Below are positions 16,507 to 21,936 of a stretch of 29,799 nt of DNA, in pieces. The notes beneath the pieces were generated by a model that saw nothing but the letters and a program-made list of their open reading frames with translations, ran no database searches and was not told the origin of the DNA. Numbering within the stretch: position 1 is the stretch's first letter; every line of letters begins with the position of its first letter. The stretch covers positions 1 through 29,799 of the IMG/VR virus record IMGVR_UViG_3300042308_000438, one strand, 5' to 3'. The position numbers were made by a program, and so were the translations under genes. This DNA is from a virus.

Positions 16507-16906
16507 TCTTTTTCTTTATTCGTGTTCGGCTCAATATCATTTGAACAAAGCAATAAAAAAAGGTTACACTTGTGAAGAAACAGGCGACACAATTCGTATT
16601 ACAACTTTGGATAGTATTCCTATTATAATAAACGACACAATAGTTTGGGAAAAGTTTATAAGCACTAAAGACACAATTATAAAATACAAAAATGTTTACG
16701 TTCCAAAAACACGAATACAATTAAAACGTGAATACAAAATAAAGATAAAAACTATCTACAAAGACAAGGTAGTTCAAAAAGCTGAAGCACGAGCTGAAGG
16801 TAAAAAAAACCAACCAAAAGGAAATTTAAATTTATTATTCGTTGGGGTTGGAATAGGTTTACTACTTTCGTACTTATGGAAGTACGCAAAACAATCATTA
16901 ATCTAA
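16478..16906 (+). CDS. Unimolecular spanin (u-spanin) candidate, 142 aa
   Basis: The N-terminus is a lipoprotein signal, MGKLFIVIISLFLYSCS, with Cys16 as lipidation site (-3 Leu, -2 Tyr, -1 Ser). The C-terminus has a transmembrane helix, NLLFVGVGIGLLLSYLW (about 118-134), followed by a short basic tail. A protein tethered to the outer membrane at one end and to the inner membrane at the other is the definition of a u-spanin, as in T1 gp11. The 85-residue periplasmic part is beta/coil-rich and Lys-rich. It lies directly after holin and endolysin. No separate Rz/Rz1 pair is present, which supports the call. Confidence 0.75.
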   Translation: MGKLFIVIISLFLYSCSAQYHLNKAIKKGYTCEETGDTIRITTLDSIPIIINDTIVWEKFISTKDTIIKYKNVYVPKTRIQLKREYKIKIKTIYKDKVVQKAEARAEGKKNQPKGNLNLLFVGVGIGLLLSYLWKYAKQSLI

Positions 16907-16913
16907 ATTTTTT

Positions 16914-17957
16914 ATGAAAAATAACAGCGCAAGGTTTCGACTAAAACAGGACGAAATCGAAATACTTATGCAGTACAGGGGCATTAAAAATGCAACAGAC
17001 GAAGCTGGAGTTAACGACAAAGACGTTAAACACGGATGGCTAAAAACAAAACAAGCAAGTTTATTTTTTAAGAACCCAAACTTTAAGGTTGAAGAACTAA
17101 ACGCAATCCAACAAATAAAAGACGAATGTATAAGCGAAGTTAAAAAATACGCTCCTAAATATACTGATACAGCAATAAAATATGATGTTGACACGGACGG
17201 ACATTTACTTGTTATAGATATTGCAGACTTACATATAGGAAAATTAGCAACAGCATTTGAAACAGGCGAAGAATATAATTCACAGATAGCCGTTAAACGT
17301 GCAAAAGACGGACTACAAGGCATTTTAAACAAAGCTAAAGGGTTTTATATTGACAAAGTTTTATTTGTTGCAGGAAACGACATATTGCACACCGATAACA
17401 CCAAACGAACTACAACAGGTGGAACACCACAAGACACGGACGGAATGTGGTATGACAATTTTTTAATGGCAAAGAATTTATATATTGAACTTTTAGAACA
17501 ATTAATAATTTTTGCAGACGTTGAAGTTGTTTACAATCCAAGTAACCACGATTTAACGCACGGTTTCTTTTTAATGCAATTGATAGAAGCACACTTTAGC
17601 AATTCAAGTATTCGTTTTAACGTAGATTTAAAGCATAGAAAAGCGTTTAGGTACGGAAGTAACTTGATAGGAACAACACACGGTGACGGAGCGAAAATCG
17701 AAAACTTACCTTTATTACTTGCAACGGAGTTTCCTATATTATGGAGCAAAACTAAACACCGTTATATTTATTCGCATCATATACACCACAAAACAAGCAA
17801 AGATTTCATTGGAGTAACATTTGAAACTTTACGCAGTCCTTCAGGTTCAGACAGTTGGCATCACAAAAACGGATATACAGGCGTTCCACGAGCGGTTGAA
17901 GGCTACGTCCACCACAAAGAATTTGGACAAATTGCACGACTTACACATATTTTTTAG
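16914..17957 (+). CDS. Calcineurin-like metallophosphoesterase (SbcD/Mre11-like), 347 aa
   Basis: All five metallophosphoesterase motifs are present: ADLHIG (Asp105, His107), GNDILH (Asp156), NPSNHD (Asn211, His212, Asp213), TTHGDG (His256) and YSHHIHH (His288-His292). Residues 1-95 form an N-terminal region with an HTH-like helical stretch (KQDEIEILMQYRGIKNATDEA). The two-metal centre could hydrolyse DNA ends or nucleotides; SbcD-type nucleases are the closest fit I can name. A partner SbcC ATPase is absent. It closes the late gene block: the first promoter of the regulatory region begins at the base after its stop. The substrate is unknown. Confidence 0.75.
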   Translation: MKNNSARFRLKQDEIEILMQYRGIKNATDEAGVNDKDVKHGWLKTKQASLFFKNPNFKVEELNAIQQIKDECISEVKKYAPKYTDTAIKYDVDTDGHLLVIDIADLHIGKLATAFETGEEYNSQIAVKRAKDGLQGILNKAKGFYIDKVLFVAGNDILHTDNTKRTTTGGTPQDTDGMWYDNFLMAKNLYIELLEQLIIFADVEVVYNPSNHDLTHGFFLMQLIEAHFSNSSIRFNVDLKHRKAFRYGSNLIGTTHGDGAKIENLPLLLATEFPILWSKTKHRYIYSHHIHHKTSKDFIGVTFETLRSPSGSDSWHHKNGYTGVPRAVEGYVHHKEFGQIARLTHIF

Positions 17958-17985
17958 TTTGATTAAATAATTTATACTATATTTG
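17958..17985 (+). promoter_or_regulatory. Bacteroidetes-type promoter for a short RNA
   Basis: TTTG at 17958-17961 and TATATTTG at 17978-17985 match the -33 and -7 (TAnnTTTG) elements of Bacteroidetes housekeeping promoters, 16 bases apart. The predicted start is near 17990. An intrinsic terminator follows within 60 bases, so the main product would be very short. Confidence 0.65.
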
Positions 17986-17989
17986 TCGT

Positions 17990-18047
17990 TCATAGTTAAT
18001 AAAAAGAAAACAGTTATAAGCTCCCCAGCACGTAGCTGTTTTTTTTT
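17990..18047 (+). ncRNA. Candidate small RNA of about 58 nt (promoter plus terminator, no gene)
   Basis: Between the promoter and the T run there is no reading frame of useful length. The RNA would consist of a short A-rich 5' tail and one hairpin with an unusual C-rich apex (GCT-CCCC-AGC, 18020-18029). The CCCC loop stands out in this AT-rich genome and could pair with G-rich targets. It could instead be only the terminator of the late operon with a chance promoter upstream. Confidence 0.4.
18007..18047 (+). terminator. Intrinsic terminator, end of late operon or of the short RNA
   Basis: AAAACAGTTA (18007-18016) pairs with TAGCTGTTTT (18033-18042) with one G-U pair, followed by T residues to 18047. 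The A-run on the left arm would give some activity on the other strand too, though nothing is encoded there. Confidence 0.8.
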
Positions 18048-18074
18048 GTGACAATAAACGGTTTAATTCCGATT

Positions 18075-18110
18075 AACTGTCAAGTAAAGCGCAACGTAAA
18101 CTTGACAGTT
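18075..18110. repeat. Perfect 11-bp inverted repeat in the regulatory region
   Basis: AACTGTCAAGT (18075-18085) is exactly inverted as ACTTGACAGTT (18100-18110), separated by 14 bases. No T run follows, so it is not a standard terminator. It could be an operator, a replication element or an RNA structure in a read-through transcript. Confidence 0.7.
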
Positions 18111-18165
18111 TCAGTTTATAACCTTAATAAAAACTAAAAATTTATGGGTTTTACCTTACAAGATG

Positions 18166-18180
18166 AGTACAATTTGTACT
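18166..18180. promoter_or_regulatory. 15-bp palindrome, operator candidate
   Basis: AGTACAA-T-TTGTACT is perfectly symmetric around one base. It lies about 100 bp upstream of the early promoter (18282-18312). Size and symmetry suit a dimeric HTH regulator; the phage's own candidate is the protein at 25855. The rest of 18111-18281 holds no other structure I can see apart from a weak 39-codon frame. Confidence 0.5.
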
Positions 18181-18281
18181 TATCCTTATTTAGAATGAAT
18201 ATAAATTACACTTTTTTTTATTTAGAAAACGTAATAAACACAAGGATTTTAAAAATAAATTAAAAATAATTGTTAAAAAGT

Positions 18282-18312
18282 ATTGTAGTTATTAAAATAG
18301 TATTTATATTTG
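18282..18312 (+). promoter_or_regulatory. Bacteroidetes-type early promoter
   Basis: ATTG at 18282-18285 and TATATTTG at 18305-18312 are 19 bases apart. The core and its downstream flank, TTATATTTGCATATA then TTATTAAC, are nearly repeated at the promoter before the ERF gene (23539-23568), so the two may be co-regulated. The predicted start is near 18318. The small-gene operon begins at 18345. Confidence 0.8.
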
Positions 18313-18344
18313 CATATAATTATTAACGAAACAATTTAAAAACT

Positions 18345-18560
18345 ATGAAAACAATTCAAAAAAACACAATTTTAAAAGCAACAGCAATTGGCGATAGCAA
18401 CTGCGTATGGACTGCAAAAGTAATTGAAAGAAAAGGCAATTTTGTTATTGCTTTAATACAAGGCGAAATTGTACGCAAAAAAGTAAACGTTTGGAACGGA
18501 GAAGAATTTGTTTATTTATTAGGTAGGTATTCAATGTGTCCAGTTTTTACAATAGCGTAA
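18345..18560 (+). CDS. Small early protein, 71 aa
   Basis: This is the first gene after the early promoter, with the leader AATTTAAAAACTATG at its start. The protein has beta-type sequence (NTILKATAIGDSNCVWTAKV, later FVIALIQGEIVRKKVNVW). It ends with YSMCPVFTIA and carries two cysteines. Small SH3-like barrels have similar strand spacing, but I cannot name a family. First early genes of phages often counter host functions; here that is only an inference from position. Confidence 0.6.
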   Translation: MKTIQKNTILKATAIGDSNCVWTAKVIERKGNFVIALIQGEIVRKKVNVWNGEEFVYLLGRYSMCPVFTIA

Positions 18561-18574
18561 TAAAAAAACAAGGG

Positions 18575-18593
18575 GTGCGACTTGGTAACGCAC
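18575..18593 (+). other. Small hairpin between the first two early genes
   Basis: GTGCG (18575-18579) pairs with CGCAC (18589-18593) around nine bases. No T run follows. It blocks a possible TTG start at 18582 and supports the ATG at 18609 as the start of the next gene. It may stabilise or process the message. Confidence 0.4.
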
Positions 18594-18608
18594 ACTAATT
18601 TAAAAACT

Positions 18609-18773
18609 ATGAAAACAGAATTTAACAAAGTAATTGATTTCTTGGAAACACAACAACAGGAAAACAAATTAAACACGAACCAACTGCATTTAATTATTCA
18701 AACCTTATGTACATTTTTAGACGATGAGCAATTGCAGGAAGTAGAAAATTTATTTAACCAATTTAAAAAATAA
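18609..18773 (+). CDS. Small helical early protein, 54 aa
   Basis: The ATG at 18609 is preceded by AATTTAAAAACT, the same leader as the first early gene, so I prefer it to an upstream TTG at 18582. The product (MKTEFNKVIDFLETQQQEN...) is helical and acidic, with LHLIIQTLCTFLDDEQLQEV suggesting a helical hairpin or dimer. No family is recognised. It is in the early operon, six bases before a small membrane protein. Confidence 0.6.
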   Translation: MKTEFNKVIDFLETQQQENKLNTNQLHLIIQTLCTFLDDEQLQEVENLFNQFKK

Positions 18774-18777
18774 GACT

Positions 18778-18915
18778 ATGAAAAACTTAATTGATTACTT
18801 TACACCAACAACCGAAGAACACAAATCGTTTTTAAGGCACTTTTTAGGCACTCTAACGGCTTTTATTGTGTTGGGTGGTATGTTCTATTGTTTAATGTAT
18901 TTAAAAGCGTTGTAA
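18778..18915 (+). CDS. Small single-span membrane protein, 45 aa
   Basis: The product begins MKNLIDYFTPTTEEHKSFLR and has one hydrophobic segment (FLGTLTAFIVLGGMFYCLMYL, about 22-42). It probably sits in the inner membrane with the charged N-terminus in the cytoplasm. It starts four bases after the upstream stop and ends one base before the next ATG. Its role is unknown; superinfection exclusion or membrane anchoring of replication are possibilities without direct support. Confidence 0.6.
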   Translation: MKNLIDYFTPTTEEHKSFLRHFLGTLTAFIVLGGMFYCLMYLKAL

Positions 18916-18916
18916 G

Positions 18917-19249
18917 ATGGAAAATAGAAATTTAGAATTTTGGAATAAAGGGTGGGAATTAACCTATGAATTTTTAGGTTGGACTTATTCAATTGCAGGA
19001 ACTTGGGAGTTCAACGACTACGATGAAGTTTCGGAGTTTGCATTTATTGAATTAGACGTTGAAGTTTCGGAAAAGTGGTTAACAGAAACAGATGACAATT
19101 TACAACCGCACGTTCTTGGGGTTCGTATTTTAGAAGACTTACGTTTAGAAATGCAGGAAGCAATAAACAGTGATTTGGTACATTATAACTTCTGGGAATG
19201 GAAAGCGAGTAACGATGAAAGTAATTATAATTTTTACCACGAACTATGA
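18917..19249 (+). CDS. Acidic, Trp-rich early protein, 110 aa
   Basis: The protein is strongly acidic and unusually rich in aromatic residues, for example FWNKGWELTYEFLGWTYS and LVHYNFWEWKASNDESNYN. No catalytic motif, signal or membrane segment is visible. High acidity with many exposed aromatics is seen in DNA mimics and in inhibitors of host enzymes, but that is speculation. The end overlaps the next gene in ATGA. The family is not recognised. Confidence 0.6.
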   Translation: MENRNLEFWNKGWELTYEFLGWTYSIAGTWEFNDYDEVSEFAFIELDVEVSEKWLTETDDNLQPHVLGVRILEDLRLEMQEAINSDLVHYNFWEWKASNDESNYNFYHEL

Positions 19250-19530
19250 AAGCAGGAACTATATACGACCAGTTAGATTGGTGGCAACGACAATGGCGCG
19301 GTTCATTTGATTTAGGGTTATACCTTGAGATTTGCAGAATTAAAAAAAACGAACAAATAAAATTTAAACCTATGAAACGATTTAAAGCAACATTTAAAAC
19401 TTGGGCGTATGTTGGCGCACCTGTTAAGTTAGAAACACGAATAGTTGAAGCATACGACTTTCAGCACGTTAAAAACTTAATACAGAAAAACGATGATATT
19501 ATTTTAGAAATTAAACAAATAGAAAAATGA
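19246..19530 (+). CDS. Early hypothetical protein, 94 aa
   Basis: The frame starts in an ATGA overlap (MKAGTIYDQLDWWQRQW...). An internal ATG at 19372 follows an A-rich stretch and begins MKRFKATFKTWAYVGAPV. The second half alone could be a separate 52-aa beta-strand protein. I keep the longer form because of the coupled start. The C-terminal part alternates strands and charged turns (ETRIVEAYDFQHVKNLIQKN), typical of small phage proteins of unknown function. It overlaps the next gene by four bases. Confidence 0.55.
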   Translation: MKAGTIYDQLDWWQRQWRGSFDLGLYLEICRIKKNEQIKFKPMKRFKATFKTWAYVGAPVKLETRIVEAYDFQHVKNLIQKNDDIILEIKQIEK

Positions 19531-19772
19531 AAGAAACAGCAGTAGAGTGGTTAGTTCACGAATTAGATAAACAAATGATTGAACGAGATAAGTTTGATGC
19601 TTTTGATTGGATATTTCAAGACTTAATTAAACAAGCCGAAAAAATGGAAAAGCAACAAATAGTTGAAGCACACGGAAACAAATTAAAGAAAAGTAAAGAC
19701 GAAGGAAATTACGAATATTGGTTTAGTGGCGAAGACTATTACAACAAAACATTTAAAAACACGAAACAATGA
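19527..19772 (+). CDS. Early hypothetical protein, 81 aa
   Basis: This helical protein starts MKETAVEWLVHELDKQMIER and contains WIFQDLIKQAEKMEKQQIVE. It ends with an aromatic, charged segment (YEYWFSGEDYYNKTFKNTKQ). Short phage proteins with the opening TAVEWLxxEL and a C-terminal YY...F tail are widespread in Bacteroidetes phages and prophages as I recall, without known function. It is coupled by ATGA on both sides, leading directly into the DnaA-like gene. Confidence 0.65.
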   Translation: MKETAVEWLVHELDKQMIERDKFDAFDWIFQDLIKQAEKMEKQQIVEAHGNKLKKSKDEGNYEYWFSGEDYYNKTFKNTKQ

Positions 19773-20125
19773 TAGAACTAATAAAAGAAATAATAGAACA
19801 AGACGGACTTGCACAAAAAAACCGAAAACGTGAAATAATACACAGGCGCATTTATTTGTTTAGGAAGCTACGCGAAGACGGACACACACTTAAAGGAATT
19901 GGAAGCCTGTTCAATATGAACCACGCTACAATATTACACGGTTTAAAAACTTACCAAGACTTAAGCGATGTAAACGACAAGTTATTTTTACACGACATTG
20001 AATACTACAAATTGCTTTTGAGTTTAGAACGTCCAGAACTTGACTTACGTAAAGAAATAAAAGAAGCAAAGAACTTAAAAGACTTGCGTAAAATTCAGTT
20101 AAGAATAAGAAATAAATTTTATTAA
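19769..20125 (+). CDS. DnaA domain IV-like DNA-binding protein, 118 aa
   Basis: Residues about 20-65 form a DnaA-type helix-turn-helix: REIIHRRIYLFRKLREDGHT, then LKGIGSLFNMNHATILHGLK (41-60). This is close to the DnaA signature helix that reads DnaA boxes. The ATPase domain of DnaA is absent, so the protein may bind the origin or host DnaA boxes without loading helicase. The C-terminal helices (LRKEIKEAKNLKDLRKIQL) may mediate dimers. It is the last gene before a structured leader and the replication initiator, a sensible place for an origin-related factor. Confidence 0.7.
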   Translation: MIELIKEIIEQDGLAQKNRKREIIHRRIYLFRKLREDGHTLKGIGSLFNMNHATILHGLKTYQDLSDVNDKLFLHDIEYYKLLLSLERPELDLRKEIKEAKNLKDLRKIQLRIRNKFY

Positions 20126-20157
20126 TTGTGTTTATGTTAAAATAATTATTAAATTTG
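20126..20157 (+). promoter_or_regulatory. Bacteroidetes-type promoter for the structured leader and replication genes
   Basis: TTG at 20126-20128 and TAAATTTG at 20150-20157, 21 bases apart, fit the TTG/TAnnTTTG pattern. The predicted start is near 20163, just before the structured RNA. The promoter begins at the base after the DnaA-like gene's stop codon. Confidence 0.6.
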
Positions 20158-20162
20158 TAAAC

Positions 20163-20252
20163 GGATTGGCTCGACACCATAAGTCCAAGAAGGAAATTAT
20201 TAGCCTTGTATTGAAGCAGAAGTCGAGTCCTGCGGAGATATGGGGCTTTTTT
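20163..20252 (+). ncRNA. Structured leader or small RNA of about 90 nt with terminator
   Basis: GGCTCGAC (20168-20175) pairs with GTCGAGTC (20222-20229), eight pairs with one G-U, closing a 46-base loop that holds a smaller AAGG/CCTT or CAAG/CTTG stem. At the 3' end GAGTCC (20225-20230) can instead pair with GGGGCT (20242-20247), just before six T residues, forming a terminator. The two pairings share bases and exclude each other, the layout of an attenuator. The segment is GC-rich against its surroundings and has no reading frame. It may regulate the replication operon at 20269 or act as a free small RNA. Confidence 0.5.
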
Positions 20253-20268
20253 ATTTAAAAAAATTAGT

Positions 20269-20442
20269 ATGATAAAAGAAGAAAAGTTTACAACAAATGA
20301 AGGAAGTATTTTTACTTTAAGTATTGGCGATATTACAGGTCGTTTATTGTTTAATACTGAAAAAGACACGTTGCAATTTACAAAGGATGAAGTTGCCGAA
20401 TTAATTTACATTTTACAATTAGAGTATGAGCGGATGGATTAA
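20269..20442 (+). CDS. Small hypothetical protein, 57 aa
   Basis: This 57-aa protein starts after an A-rich leader, 16 bases beyond the T run of the leader RNA. It reads MIKEEKFTTNEGSIFTLSIG and later LQFTKDEVAELIYILQLEYE, a beta hairpin followed by a helix. It overlaps the replication initiator gene by 17 bases, so the two are probably coupled. If the leader is an attenuator, this gene and the replication genes are its targets. The family is not recognised. Confidence 0.6.
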   Translation: MIKEEKFTTNEGSIFTLSIGDITGRLLFNTEKDTLQFTKDEVAELIYILQLEYERMD

Positions 20443-21064
20443 AATACACAGGAAGTTTTTAGATTGGCAATGGTTTGAAAAGCCAGAAGCAGTGCAATTA
20501 TTTGTTTATATGTTGTTAAAGGCAAATCACAAAGACGGAAATTGGCAAGGACACGAAATAAAAAAAGGACAATTTATTACTTCTGCACAAACAATTTCAA
20601 ACGATACAAAATTAAGTTTGCAGGTTGTTCGGACTTTATTAAAAAAGTTTGAATTAACAAATGAAATTATTGTAAAACCAACAAACAAATTTACTATGCT
20701 AACTATTTGTAAATATGAATGTTACCAAGATGAAAATGAAGACACTAACAAACAACTAACAAACAAACAACAAACAACTAACAAACAACTAACAACAAAC
20801 AAGAATGAAAAGAATAATAAAGAAAATATATATAGGGAATTTCAACACTTATTTATTACTGAAGACGAAGTGAAAAAGTTATTAGATAAACATACAATTA
20901 CACAAATAAACAACGTATTAAACGACATTGAAAACTACAAGCAAAATACTAAATATAAAAGTTTATATTTAACGGCTGTAAAATGGCTACAGAAAAACGA
21001 ACCAACTTTCGAAGGTATTTCACCTGAAGAAATAAAAGCAAGAAAATATGGACTTATTAAATAA
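20426..21064 (+). CDS. Replication initiator/primosome-type winged-helix protein, 212 aa
   Basis: The N-terminal 100 residues have the pattern of phage replication proteins of the DnaD/lambda-O-like winged-helix group: MSGWIKIHRKFLDWQWFEKP, KANHKDGNWQGHEIKKGQF, and a recognition region SLQVVRTLLKKFELTNEI. A linker (about 105-125) is a low-complexity TNKQL/TNKQQ stretch encoded by an 11-bp tandem repeat. The C-terminal domain (IYREFQHLFITEDEVKKLL...TAVKWLQKNEP) resembles DnaD-like C-terminal domains that contact the helicase. It lies directly upstream of, and overlaps, the helicase-like gene. It is likely to bind the origin and recruit the helicase. Confidence 0.75.
   Translation: MSGWIKIHRKFLDWQWFEKPEAVQLFVYMLLKANHKDGNWQGHEIKKGQFITSAQTISNDTKLSLQVVRTLLKKFELTNEIIVKPTNKFTMLTICKYECYQDENEDTNKQLTNKQQTTNKQLTTNKNEKNNKENIYREFQHLFITEDEVKKLLDKHTITQINNVLNDIENYKQNTKYKSLYLTAVKWLQKNEPTFEGISPEEIKARKYGLIK
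20744..20798. repeat. Five tandem 11-bp repeats inside the initiator gene (iteron candidates)
   Basis: The unit ACTAACAAACA occurs exactly at 20744, 20755 and 20777. Imperfect copies (nine of eleven bases) lie at 20766 and 20788. The five units are contiguous, so each falls on the same face of the helix. Eleven is not a multiple of three, so the encoded peptide is not a simple repeat. This points to selection on the DNA, as with the origin iterons inside lambda O. Replication slippage of a Gln/Asn/Thr linker is the alternative. Confidence 0.7.
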
Positions 21065-21935
21065 CGGAAGTGCTTTAGAGTATTTATTGAACTACAGGGA
21101 CGGCAAAATTAAACACGGACTGGAACTTGGAAATGGACTTGATGACTATTTAAAATTTAAACGTAAGCAAGTAAACATAATTTTAGGACACGACAACGTA
21201 GGTAAAACTTATTTCATAAATTGGTATTTTTTAGCACTTGCACTTAAACACAAATTGAAGTTTATAATCTGGAGCGGAGAAAACCAACACGGACAAATTT
21301 TGCGAGACTTAATACAAATGTATGCAGGAATAAATTTCAAACAATTAACACACGATGAAATTAGAAAATATTCAGCATATTTAGAACAATACTTTACATT
21401 TGTAAAAAACGACCGCCTGTACAAACACGAAGAACTATTTAAAATATTTGAACAAAGCGAATGTGATGTAGCACTTATAGACCCGTTTACAGGTTTAGAC
21501 AGAAATATGACTTACGAAGGTAACTACCAATTTATGAATGCAGCACGACAATTTGTAAACAAAACAGGAATGACAATTTACATAAACACGCACCCGAATA
21601 CTGAAAGCGGAAGGAGTTCAAATATTTATACTGAAGGAGACTTTAAAGGACATTTAAAAGCACCGTTAAAAGACCACGTTGAAGGTGGCAAAGCGTTCAC
21701 GAACCGTTGTGACGATATGATAGTAGTTCACAGACTAATAAAACACGATGTAATGAAATTTGTAACTTGGGTTTCAACTGAAAAAATAAAAGACGTAGAC
21801 ACAGGCGGTAAACACACTGGACTTAACGACCCTGTTTACTGTGAATACAATTACGGATTAGGTTTTAAAGTTTATGGAAAAGACGTAATTTCGGACTTTA
21901 GGCCAACAAATAAAATTAACATAATACCTTTTTAA
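21048..21935 (+). CDS. RecA/DnaB-fold replicative ATPase (RepA/Twinkle-like helicase), 295 aa
   Basis: Walker A is GHDNVGKT (47-54). The catalytic-type Glu lies in IIWSGENQ (Glu78), and Walker B is VALIDP with Asp145. A sensor-like INTHPNTESGR and an RCDD segment follow. The single RecA-like core without an N-terminal primase or DnaB helical domain resembles RepA-type and short DnaB-like phage helicases. It would unwind DNA at the fork after loading by the upstream initiator, whose gene it overlaps by 17 bases. No separate primase or polymerase is encoded, so host enzymes must complete the replisome. Confidence 0.75.
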   Translation: MDLLNNGSALEYLLNYRDGKIKHGLELGNGLDDYLKFKRKQVNIILGHDNVGKTYFINWYFLALALKHKLKFIIWSGENQHGQILRDLIQMYAGINFKQLTHDEIRKYSAYLEQYFTFVKNDRLYKHEELFKIFEQSECDVALIDPFTGLDRNMTYEGNYQFMNAARQFVNKTGMTIYINTHPNTESGRSSNIYTEGDFKGHLKAPLKDHVEGGKAFTNRCDDMIVVHRLIKHDVMKFVTWVSTEKIKDVDTGGKHTGLNDPVYCEYNYGLGFKVYGKDVISDFRPTNKINIIPF

Positions 21936-21936
21936 A

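Noticed and set aside
18144-18263. A 39-codon + strand frame (MGFTLQDEYNLYLSLFRMNI...)
   Set aside because: It lies between the late terminator and the early promoter, contains the 15-bp palindrome, and has no promoter of its own that avoids the terminator at 18007-18047. It could be chance in AT-rich DNA.
18582-18773. TTG start at 18582 for the second early gene
   Set aside because: The ATG at 18609 has the conserved leader and the TTG lies inside a small hairpin.
20163-20252. A tRNA-like reading of the structured leader
   Set aside because: A CGAGTCC stretch recalls a T-arm, but there is no acceptor pairing, no anticodon arm of proper size and no CCA end.
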